64,000 nt of DNA, taken from Pseudomonas syringae (lineage in GTDB: Bacteria; Pseudomonadota; Gammaproteobacteria; Pseudomonadales; Pseudomonadaceae). The notes under the pieces are model-generated. The model searched no databases. It was not told where the DNA came from and was given only the letters and a program-made list of their open reading frames with translations. This document shows positions 56,996 to 64,000 of this stretch, piece by piece (the stretch's first letter is position 1; each line of letters begins with the position of its first letter). Both the position numbers and the translations under genes were made by a program. The stretch lies in the NCBI RefSeq assembly GCF_021606685.1, contig NZ_WKCB01000009.1, forward strand, positions 49,121 through 113,120, read 5' to 3'.

Positions 56996-59647
56996 ATGAG
57001 CGACTCCGGCCGCGCCGATGCCCTGCTAGCCGACCTGCCACGCAACGGCCGTGGCCGGCTCAAAGTTTTCCTTGGTGCCGCGCCGGGTGTAGGCAAGACC
57101 TACGCTATGCTCCAGGCCGCCCACACCCAACTGCGCCAAGGTGTGCGCCTGATCGCCGGCGTGGTCGAAACCCATGGCCGCGCCGAAACCGAAGCCTTGC
57201 TCAGCGGTTTGCCGCAGCAGCCTTTGCTGCGCAGCGAGTACCGTGGCGTGATGCTCGAAGAAATGGACCTCGACGGCCTGCTCCGCGCCAAGCCCGAGCT
57301 GGTGCTGGTCGACGAACTGGCCCACAGCAATGCCCCCGGCAGCCGCCATGAAAAACGCTGGCAAGACATTCAGGAACTGCTCGCCGCCGGCATCGATGTG
57401 TTCACCACGGTCAACGTCCAGCATCTTGAAAGCCTGAATGACCAGGTGCGCGGCATCACCGGCGTGCAGGTGCGTGAAACGCTGCCGGATTGGGTGCTGC
57501 AAGAAGCCGACGAACTGCTGCTGATCGACCTGCCATCGCGCGAGCTGCTGGAGCGCCTGCGCGACGGCAAGGTCTATGTGCCCGAGCAGGCCCGCGCCGC
57601 CATCGATGCGTTTTTTACCCAGACCAACCTGATGGCCCTGCGCGAACTGGCGATGCAGACCGCCGCCGCCCACGTCGATGACGACCTCGCCCAGGGCTAT
57701 CGCCAACTGGGCCAGGCGGCGCCGGCAGTGCGCGGCCGCTTGCTGGTGGGGGTGGATGGCGATGCGCAGGCTGAACGCCTGGTGCGCCATGCCAGCCGCG
57801 TGGCCCAGCGCCGGCATTTGCCGTGGAGCCTGGTGCATGTGGATAACGGCCGCGCGCGCGATGAGCAAGCGCGGCTGCGCCTGCAAAATGCCCAGCAATT
57901 GGCCGAGCGCCTGGGCGGTGAAGTGGTGCTGTTACGCGCGGGGGAGGTGGCCAAGACCCTGATCCAGCATGCCGCCGAACGCCGCGCCAGCCTATTGCTG
58001 GTGGGGCAGTCGCGGATGCGCTGGCGGCGGCGCCTGTTCGGCGGTGGCTTGGCCGCGCGCTTGCTGCGAAATGCCCGCGGCCTGGAAATCAACGTGCTCG
58101 ACAGCGACGACATCCCCGCGCCGCCACGCCTGCCGGATGTGCGCGGGCTGGTGTGGTTTGATTACGCCTTGGCCGTGCTTGCCACCGTGGTCGCCGCCGC
58201 CGTGGCCTGGGCGGTGTCCAGTGTGTTGCCGCTGCCGAATATCTCCCTGGTGTTTCTCGCCGCCGTGTTGCTGGTGGCGGTGCGCAGCAGCCTGGGCCCG
58301 TCGTTGGTGTGCGCCGCACTGTCGTTCATGACCTACGATTTTCTGTTTATTCCGCCGAATTTCTCCTTCGCCATCCAGCGCGAAGAGGACGTGCTGACCT
58401 TGCTGTTCTTCCTGCTGATGGCAGCGCTCACCGGCAACCTTGCTGCACGCCAGCGTCGACAGTTGCAGGCGTTGCGCGACACCCAGGAGGAAACCAGCGA
58501 GCTGCTCGACCTGTCGCGCAAACTCACCGCCGCCACCGACCGCCAGGCGGTGATCAGCGCGGCGGCCCACCATCTGGAAGGCTGGAGCGACTTGAACCTG
58601 TGCCTGGTCAATCGCGACGGCCAGGGCGGCTGGAAAGTCGAAACCGGTGGCCCGCTGACCCTCACCGAAGCCGAACGCGCCGCCGCCGATTGGGCCTGGC
58701 AGCACGACCAACCGGCGGGCATGGGCACCGGCACCTTGCCGTTTGGCCGTTGGTGGTGGTGGCCGCTGTCTGCCGAGGAAGGGCCCTTGGGGTTGCTGGG
58801 CGTCAGCGCGAAGCCTGGCCAGGCGTTGAGCGGCCAGCGTCGGCGCTTGCTGACGGCACTCAGCCAGCCGCTGGCCCAGGCCCTGGCGCGGGCACAGCTG
58901 GCGCAGGAGTTGGAATCGGCGCGCCTGCACGGTGAAACCGAGCAACTGCGCAGTGCCTTACTGGCCTCGGTGTCGCATGATTTGCGTACACCGTTAACCT
59001 CCATGCGCGGCAGCATCGACAGCCTGCTGGCGCTCGGCGAGGCGATACCCCTGGAAGATCGCCGCGAACTGCTCGAAGGCACCCGCGATGAGGCCGAGCG
59101 CCTCGACCGCTACATCCAGAACCTTCTCGACATGACCCGCCTCGGCCACGGTGCCTTGAAGCTGGCGCGTGATTGGGTGTCGCCTGGGGATATCGTCGGC
59201 AGCGCACTCGGGCGACTGCGCGCGGTGCTGGCGCCGCTGCAGGTGCACACGGAGGTGCCGGCGCAGTTGCCGTTACTGTATGTACACGCCGCGCTGATCG
59301 AACAGGCGCTGGTCAATGTGCTGGAAAATGCGGCGCGCTTTTCGCCGCCCCAGGGTCGCTTGCACCTGAGCGCGGGCGTGGCGGACAACCAACTGGTTTT
59401 CGCGGTTGCCGATGAGGGCCCGGGGATTCCCGAGGAGGAGCGTGCGAAGATCTTCGATATGTTCTACACCGCCGCTCGCGGGGATCGCGGCGGGCAGGGC
59501 ACGGGCCTGGGCCTGGCGATCTGCCAGGGGATGGTCGGTGCCCATGGTGGGCATATCAGCGTGGCCGATGGCATCGAGGGGCGCGGCACCTGCATCAGCC
59601 TGTTCCTGCCGTTGCCGACACAGCCTGGCCTGGAAGGTGAACCGTGA
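56996..59647 (+). CDS. kdpD: Osmosensitive K+ sensor histidine kinase KdpD
   Basis: An 883-residue sensor kinase. The N-terminal KdpD domain has the P-loop GAAPGVGKTYAML and the second motif LVDELAHSNAPG. A universal-stress-protein domain follows (about 245-365), then four membrane helices (about 395-490), a GAF region, and the kinase core with the phospho-acceptor His in ASVSHDLRTPLTSMRG, an N box (ALVNVLENAARFS) and G box (DEGPGIPEEE, GTGLGLAIC). ATG 56996 is chosen; the extension to 56915 lies within the REP. It phosphorylates KdpE when K+ is low. Confidence 0.97.
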   Translation: MSDSGRADALLADLPRNGRGRLKVFLGAAPGVGKTYAMLQAAHTQLRQGVRLIAGVVETHGRAETEALLSGLPQQPLLRSEYRGVMLEEMDLDGLLRAKPELVLVDELAHSNAPGSRHEKRWQDIQELLAAGIDVFTTVNVQHLESLNDQVRGITGVQVRETLPDWVLQEADELLLIDLPSRELLERLRDGKVYVPEQARAAIDAFFTQTNLMALRELAMQTAAAHVDDDLAQGYRQLGQAAPAVRGRLLVGVDGDAQAERLVRHASRVAQRRHLPWSLVHVDNGRARDEQARLRLQNAQQLAERLGGEVVLLRAGEVAKTLIQHAAERRASLLLVGQSRMRWRRRLFGGGLAARLLRNARGLEINVLDSDDIPAPPRLPDVRGLVWFDYALAVLATVVAAAVAWAVSSVLPLPNISLVFLAAVLLVAVRSSLGPSLVCAALSFMTYDFLFIPPNFSFAIQREEDVLTLLFFLLMAALTGNLAARQRRQLQALRDTQEETSELLDLSRKLTAATDRQAVISAAAHHLEGWSDLNLCLVNRDGQGGWKVETGGPLTLTEAERAAADWAWQHDQPAGMGTGTLPFGRWWWWPLSAEEGPLGLLGVSAKPGQALSGQRRRLLTALSQPLAQALARAQLAQELESARLHGETEQLRSALLASVSHDLRTPLTSMRGSIDSLLALGEAIPLEDRRELLEGTRDEAERLDRYIQNLLDMTRLGHGALKLARDWVSPGDIVGSALGRLRAVLAPLQVHTEVPAQLPLLYVHAALIEQALVNVLENAARFSPPQGRLHLSAGVADNQLVFAVADEGPGIPEEERAKIFDMFYTAARGDRGGQGTGLGLAICQGMVGAHGGHISVADGIEGRGTCISLFLPLPTQPGLEGEP

Positions 59648-59684
59648 GCTACCCTCTTTTCTCGACTGATCCTGATTGGACACC

Positions 59685-60374
59685 ATGAGCCAGACCGCGA
59701 CGATTCTAGTCATTGATGACGAACCGCAGATCCGCAAATTCCTGCGTATCAGCCTGGCCTCCCAAGGCTATAAAGTGATCGAGGCCGGCACCGGCAACGA
59801 AGGCCTGGCCCAGGCGGCGCTGAGCAAACCCGACCTGCTGGTGCTCGACCTTGGCCTGCCCGATATGGACGGCCAGCAGGTACTGCGCGAGTTTCGCGAG
59901 TGGTCGCTGGTGCCGGTGCTGGTGCTGTCGGTACGTGCCAGCGAAGGGCAGAAGGTCGAGGCCCTGGACGGCGGCGCCAATGACTACGTGACCAAACCCT
60001 TTGGTATCCAGGAGTTCCTCGCGCGGGTGCGCGCATTGCTGCGCCAGGCGCCGACGGGCGAAGCTCAGGAAGCTGCCTTGCGATTTGGTCCCTTGACTGT
60101 GGACCTCGCCTATCGCCGTGTACTGCTCGACGGTGCCGAAGTGGCGTTGACCCGTAAGGAATACGCGGTGCTGGCGCAACTGGCACGCCATCCAGGACGG
60201 GTGATTACCCAGCAGCAATTGCTCAAGGATATCTGGGGGCCGACCCATACCGAGGACAGCCATTACCTGCGCATCGTGGTGGGCCATCTGCGCCAGAAGC
60301 TGGCGGATGACCCGACGCAGCCGCGCTTTATCGTGACTGAGGCGGGGGTTGGGTATCGGTTGTTGAATGCCTGA
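59685..60374 (+). CDS. kdpE: Response regulator KdpE (OmpR family)
   Basis: A 229-residue two-domain regulator. The receiver domain (1-118) has VIDDEP, the phospho-accepting D55 in LLVLDLGLPDMDG and the Lys in VTKPFG. The OmpR-type winged-helix domain (130-225) has LTRKEYAVLAQLARHPGRVI and LRQKLADDPTQPRFIVTEAG. It should bind the phased repeats at 52211-52298 to turn on kdpFABC. ATG 59685 is chosen over one three codons earlier. Confidence 0.97.
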   Translation: MSQTATILVIDDEPQIRKFLRISLASQGYKVIEAGTGNEGLAQAALSKPDLLVLDLGLPDMDGQQVLREFREWSLVPVLVLSVRASEGQKVEALDGGANDYVTKPFGIQEFLARVRALLRQAPTGEAQEAALRFGPLTVDLAYRRVLLDGAEVALTRKEYAVLAQLARHPGRVITQQQLLKDIWGPTHTEDSHYLRIVVGHLRQKLADDPTQPRFIVTEAGVGYRLLNA

Positions 60375-60424
60375 ACCGGCGTCATCGCAGGCAAGTCAGC
60401 GCCCACAGGGGAATGTATTCCATA

Positions 60425-60451
60425 GGTGGGAGCGGGCTTGCTCGCGAAGGC
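60425..60451. repeat. Single REP (tgctcgcgaa subtype) after kdpE
   Basis: One arm, gtgggagcgggcttgctcgc, without a partner. It lies between the convergent kdpE and patatin genes. Confidence 0.7.
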
Positions 60452-60470
60452 CTCAGCAGCCTCACGCAAA

Positions 60471-61508
60471 TCAACCCTGCTCACTCTCATACCGATCCAA
60501 TGTATCGCGCGCAATCTCCCGCCCCAGGGCGATCAACTCCGGCGCCTTGTAAAACTCGAAAAACCGGCATACGCGCTTGGGCACGTTGATCAAGATGTCC
60601 GGCGGGTAGCCGGCGATCTTGTACTGCGCCAGCGACGTCTGCATGACCTCGAAGCTCTGGTTGATCAGGTCCAGCAAGGACGCCGGGCCGACGTTGTCGA
60701 TGATGAACGACCCCGTGGCAGACTTGGGCGCACCGGCTTTTTCCGGCGCGGCGGCCGGTTGCTGGGATTCGGGCTCGGCGGCGTCCAGCCACGGGTTGAT
60801 CTCGGCCGCCTGGGCCTGCAGCGCTTCCTGCTCCAGCTTCAATAACTGCTCAGCCTGTTTGCGCCGAAAGGGCAGGTGCGAACCGAGGGATTTGACCAGA
60901 CTGTCGAACCGACTCTTGAACGCCGGCGGGCGCTGGATCACTGGTAACTGGTAGTGCTTCTGGTTGGTGGCGTTGAGGTTGACCGCGATGATCAAGTCGC
61001 AATGGCTCGATACAACCGGCACGATGGGCAAAGGGTTGAGCAGGCCACCGTCCACCAGCATGCGGTTGCCTTGCATCACCGGGGTGAACAGGCTGGGGAT
61101 CGCCGCCGAGGCGCGCATGGCCTGGTGCAGGCAACCTTCCTGGAACCAGATTTCCTGCTGGTTGGTCAGGTCGGTGGCGACAGCGGTGTAGGGGATGCGC
61201 AGCTCTTCGATATTGATCTCGCCGACGATCTTGCGGATTTGCCCGAAGACCTTCTCGCCACGAATCGCGCCGAGGCGAAAACTCACGTCCACCAGGCGCA
61301 ACACGTCGAGGTAGTCGAGGCTTTCGATCCAGTTTCGGTAGTCGTCCAATTTGCCGGCGGCGTAGATCCCACCCACCACAGCGCCCATGGAGCAGCCGGC
61401 GATGCAGGCAATGTCATAGCCGCGCCGTTCGATCTCCTCGATCACCCCGATATGGGCGTAGCCCCGCGCCCCGCCGGAGCCCAGCACCAAGGCAACACGC
61501 TTTTTCAT
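60471..61508 (-). CDS. Patatin-like phospholipase (RssA/NTE-type)
   Basis: A 345-residue serine lipase-fold protein. The oxyanion loop is GSGGARGYAHIG, the nucleophile is in GCSMG (GxSxG) and the catalytic aspartate in DGGLLNPLP. A C-terminal extension (about 215-345) with a coiled, charged segment and a Pro/Ala linker follows the patatin domain. The N-terminus MKKRVALVLGSGGARG is typical of bacterial patatins of unknown lipid substrate. It runs opposite to kdpE. Confidence 0.9.
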   Translation of the reverse strand: MKKRVALVLGSGGARGYAHIGVIEEIERRGYDIACIAGCSMGAVVGGIYAAGKLDDYRNWIESLDYLDVLRLVDVSFRLGAIRGEKVFGQIRKIVGEINIEELRIPYTAVATDLTNQQEIWFQEGCLHQAMRASAAIPSLFTPVMQGNRMLVDGGLLNPLPIVPVVSSHCDLIIAVNLNATNQKHYQLPVIQRPPAFKSRFDSLVKSLGSHLPFRRKQAEQLLKLEQEALQAQAAEINPWLDAAEPESQQPAAAPEKAGAPKSATGSFIIDNVGPASLLDLINQSFEVMQTSLAQYKIAGYPPDILINVPKRVCRFFEFYKAPELIALGREIARDTLDRYESEQG

Positions 61509-61724
61509 GGTTCATGTCCTCCCCTAGACAGGCACCCACAATGCACCCATCGAGGGGGCGGCTTCAATCTTCGCGGTGGCCTGCAATATTTTTCAAGAAT
61601 AGCCACGGCGCTCGGGTATGCTCTGGCAATAGGTACTACCGATTTCAGGCTAAGGACAAGGCACTTTTTCTTGTAGGCAACGTCTACTCCGTACGACTGT
61701 TTTTCTTTATTTGAGGTGTCATCG

Positions 61725-62003
61725 ATGAAAGCCTGGATGTGTGTGCCTGTGATTGTGTTGGCCCTGGCCGGTTGCGCCGGCAAAACCGCCTACCGCGACA
61801 GCTGCGGCACGCAACTGGATGCGGCGTGGCACGAACTGGATTTGGCCAAGGCCGAAGGGTTTGCCGGGACCGTGAGCTACTCCAAAGCCCTGTCCCTGTT
61901 GACCGGTGCCAAGACCCAGCAGCAATTCGAAGCATTTGAAGGGTGCGCCAACAAGGCCGAGAAGGCGCGGTTCTATATTCGTGAGTCGCGCGCCGGGCGT
62001 TGA
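61725..62003 (+). CDS. Small lipoprotein, unknown function
   Basis: A 92-residue predicted lipoprotein with signal MKAWMCVPVIVLALAGC, a LAGC lipobox and a mature helical part with two cysteines (DSCGTQLDAAWHELDLAKAE, EGCANKAEKARFYI). ATG 61725 has GAGG nine bases upstream; the frame opens at 61716. It resembles small Pseudomonas lipoproteins found before CHAD genes, and the CHAD gene follows after 43 bases. Confidence 0.82.
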   Translation: MKAWMCVPVIVLALAGCAGKTAYRDSCGTQLDAAWHELDLAKAEGFAGTVSYSKALSLLTGAKTQQQFEAFEGCANKAEKARFYIRESRAGR

Positions 62004-62046
62004 TCGGTAACCGCATGTAGGCATTTCATCGAAAAGTGAGGGCAGG

Positions 62047-62808
62047 ATGTCAGCGTTGGTCGATCAGTTAGTCGCTCAGGTCATCGGCCTGGAAGTAGGG
62101 TTACTGAGCTGCCAGGCTCGCCTCGCTGCCGTCACCGATGATGAAGCCCTGCATGATCTGCGTACCACGGTACGCCGCTTGCGCAGTTTATTGCGACCCT
62201 TGCGCGGGCTACCGGGCGTGGAGCAGCTTGAGTTGGCCGCCAGCACGGTGGGCCAATTGACCACGCCGCTGCGCGACCGCGAAGTGTTGGCGGCGTATCT
62301 GCACCAGCACGGTCACCACGCCGCCGCAGATCGGCGCCTGCGCCTGCAACCCCAGACCTACCGTCAGGTAGCGCAAAGCCCCGAGCTTGCGCACTTGTTG
62401 CAGATCCTCGATGCATTCCCGCGTTTCATCCGCGCGTCCCAGCACCAGAAATTGCTCAAGGGCCTGCGTCCACGCATTGAAAAACGGTTGGCCAAGCAGT
62501 GGCAGGCCCTCGACGACGCACTCAAGGACCCAGAGCACGATCGCCACCGCCTGCGGCTGCTGATCAAACGCGTGCGTTACGCCGCCGAAGCGTACCCCGA
62601 GCTGGATAAACTGCCCGCCAACGCCATGGCCCGCCTGAAAAAAGCCCAGGCGGCGCTGGGCGATTGGCATGACTGCTGGCAGTGGTTGGCCCAGGCCGAA
62701 CACCAGGCGGATCTGCAGCCTTGCGTTGCGGTGTGGCATCGCACCATGGCCAAGGCGCAAGGGCAGGCTGATCGCGTGTTGGATAAACTCAGCGCCGATT
62801 GTTTCTGA
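62047..62808 (+). CDS. CHAD-domain protein
   Basis: A 253-residue all-helical protein of the CHAD family (conserved histidine alpha-helical domain). Conserved His and Arg/Lys positions appear in EALHDLRTTVRRLRSLL, the KRVRYAAEAY segment and LGDWHDCWQWLA. CHAD proteins bind polyphosphate through basic residues, and some are fused or neighbours to CYTH phosphatases; none is seen here. GAGGGCAGG precedes the ATG. Confidence 0.9.
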   Translation: MSALVDQLVAQVIGLEVGLLSCQARLAAVTDDEALHDLRTTVRRLRSLLRPLRGLPGVEQLELAASTVGQLTTPLRDREVLAAYLHQHGHHAAADRRLRLQPQTYRQVAQSPELAHLLQILDAFPRFIRASQHQKLLKGLRPRIEKRLAKQWQALDDALKDPEHDRHRLRLLIKRVRYAAEAYPELDKLPANAMARLKKAQAALGDWHDCWQWLAQAEHQADLQPCVAVWHRTMAKAQGQADRVLDKLSADCF

Positions 62809-62899
62809 ACCGGTCCGGCTTTTGGCCGGAATACGCGCTGTACCTGGCTGGCACGATGGTTAAGATCCCCTCATCTGTTTCTATTGATGTGAGGTCGCC

Positions 62900-63697
62900 A
62901 TGCGCTTTAGTGATTTGCTCGACGCTGCCCGTAGCCACCCGCTGGACGTCACCATCCCCGCCGAATGGGCCCAGGGCCGCGCCAGTTTTGGTGGTTTGGT
63001 CGCTGCGTTGCAATACCAAGCCCTGCGCGCCCAAGTGCCAGCGGATCGCCCGTTACGCTCGTTGGCCATCACCTTCGTGGGCCCGGTGGCGCCCGATGTA
63101 CCTGCCAGTTACTCAGTTGAAGTGCTGCGTGAAGGCAAGGCGGTCAGCCAGTTGCTCGGCCGCGTGGTGCAGAACGCCGAAGTGGCGACCTTGGTCCAGG
63201 CCAGTTTCGGCGGCTCCCGCGAGTCTGAGATCGAAGTGGCGAGTGAACCAGCCCCGGCGTTCAAACACTGGGATGAGTGCCAGGAACTGCCTTACATCAA
63301 AGGCGTAACCCCCGAATTCATGCGGCATCTGGCAATGCGTTGGAGTGTCGGCGGCCTGCCGTTTACCGGCAACAAATCGCGCGACATGGGCGGCTGGGTT
63401 CGCTTGCGCGGGGACGTGAAAGAAGAGCCGCTGACTGAGGCGCACATCCTTGCCTTAGTCGACGCCTGGCCGCCAGCCGTGCTGCCGCACCTGAAAAAGC
63501 CCGCACCGGGCAGCACCCTGACCTGGACCATCGAATTTATCCAGCCGCTGCACGACCTCACGACCCTCGATTGGTGCCAGTACCGCGTCACCATCGAACA
63601 CGCCCGTGACGGCTACGGCCATGCCGCCGCCGCGCTGTGGAGCCCGACCGGCGAATTGATCGCCATCAGCCGCCAGACTGTGGTGGTGTTTGCCTGA
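62900..63697 (+). CDS. Acyl-CoA thioesterase (TesB-like, 4HBT_3 family)
   Basis: A 265-residue double-hotdog protein. The N-terminal hotdog (about 10-115) shows ASFGGLVAALQYQAL and FVGPVAPD; the C-terminal hotdog (about 130-265) contains WTIEFIQPLHD and LWSPTGELIAISRQTVVV, the usual thioesterase ending. It hydrolyses acyl-CoA; chain length is not predictable. GAGG lies eight bases before the ATG. Confidence 0.85.
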   Translation: MRFSDLLDAARSHPLDVTIPAEWAQGRASFGGLVAALQYQALRAQVPADRPLRSLAITFVGPVAPDVPASYSVEVLREGKAVSQLLGRVVQNAEVATLVQASFGGSRESEIEVASEPAPAFKHWDECQELPYIKGVTPEFMRHLAMRWSVGGLPFTGNKSRDMGGWVRLRGDVKEEPLTEAHILALVDAWPPAVLPHLKKPAPGSTLTWTIEFIQPLHDLTTLDWCQYRVTIEHARDGYGHAAAALWSPTGELIAISRQTVVVFA

Positions 63698-63700
63698 GCC

Positions 63701-63952
63701 TCAGAACCGCCGGCTAGCATGAGCCTCCAGCTTATGCCCGTGGCGCTGTAGCGCCACGCCTGCCAGCACGCCAACCACACCGACGGCGAAACTGCCCACG
63801 CTCAGGCTGAACACCCCGGACGCCAACAACAAAAAGCCAATGATCAGCAGCGGTACAGCAATCAACTGCAGCCCCAGGTTAGTCGGGTGCTGGTGGTTTT
63901 GCGGTTGGTTACGCCATTGCCAGGCGGGAAGATTGGGATGACGTTTGCCCAT
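63701..63952 (-). CDS. Small membrane protein, unknown function
   Basis: An 83-residue protein. A polar N-terminus rich in Gln, Asn and His (MGKRHPNLPAWQWRNQPQNH) is followed by two hydrophobic helices (about 28-46 and 50-68) and a basic tail. ATG 63952 has GAGGATTCACC upstream on the minus strand. It converges with the thioesterase gene, separated by three bases. I recognise no family. Confidence 0.7.
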   Translation of the reverse strand: MGKRHPNLPAWQWRNQPQNHQHPTNLGLQLIAVPLLIIGFLLLASGVFSLSVGSFAVGVVGVLAGVALQRHGHKLEAHASRRF

Positions 63953-64000
63953 GATGGTGAATCCTCTGTCCGTTGAAACAACATGGGGGGAGTTTAGGAG

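Overview
The window is chromosomal DNA of a fluorescent Pseudomonas (P. fluorescens group). Four things point there: high GC with Pseudomonas-style codon use, a FabV-type enoyl-ACP reductase, the gene order yciK-mupP-ubiG-mtaD-mtnA-gyrA-serC-pheA-hisC-tyrA/aroA-cmk-rpsA-ihfB-(O-antigen genes)-wbpM-comEA, which is the order I know from P. aeruginosa PAO1, and about ten short palindromic repeats (REP/REPIN type) of the kind common in P. fluorescens. I see no rRNA, tRNA, CRISPR array, insertion sequence or prophage.

Layout. 1-1.7 kb: end of a small membrane protein gene and fabV. 1.8-8.9 kb: a LysR/ArgD-like pair, then a purine and nucleoside uptake cluster (punR-punC, a Tsx-like outer-membrane channel and an NCS2 purine permease) with a shared divergent control region. 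8.9-17.0 kb: a plant-signal type locus. A LuxR solo resembling PipR sits between two proline-iminopeptidase-family hydrolases, and the second hydrolase heads a compact operon for a complete DppABCDF-like peptide ABC importer. A lux-box-like 20-mer lies in front of each hydrolase. 17.1-22.0 kb: peptidoglycan recycling (mupP), ubiquinone (ubiG) and methylthioadenosine salvage (mtaD, mtnA); MtnA appears to lack its catalytic cysteine. 22.4-34.5 kb: gyrA, then a packed Ser/Phe/His/Tyr/shikimate operon (serC, pheA, hisC, tyrA-aroA fusion, cmk), rpsA, ihfB and lapA.

34.7-47.6 kb: the O-antigen locus. Ten genes on the minus strand (sugar aminotransferase, PglD-like and PglC-like enzymes, two glycosyltransferases, acyltransferase, Wzy, Wzx, Ugd, UDP-glucuronate 4-epimerase) run opposite to the conserved flanks and to wbpM. 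Together they predict a Wzx/Wzy-assembled glycan that starts with a bacillosamine-type sugar and contains a uronic acid. 47.7-52.0 kb: comEA, TetR, a GntR/DUF1989 pair, a 55-residue membrane protein and an ethanolamine permease with a good sigma-54 promoter. 52.3-60.4 kb: the complete kdpFABCDE potassium system, preceded by helically phased repeats that look like a KdpE operator. 60.4-64 kb: a patatin phospholipase, a small lipoprotein, a CHAD protein, a thioesterase and a small membrane protein.

The locus most worth attention is the LuxR-solo/twin-hydrolase/peptide-importer locus. The MtnA active-site change and the reversed O-antigen block come next. All calls rest on reading the sequence and recalled family knowledge; no database search was run.
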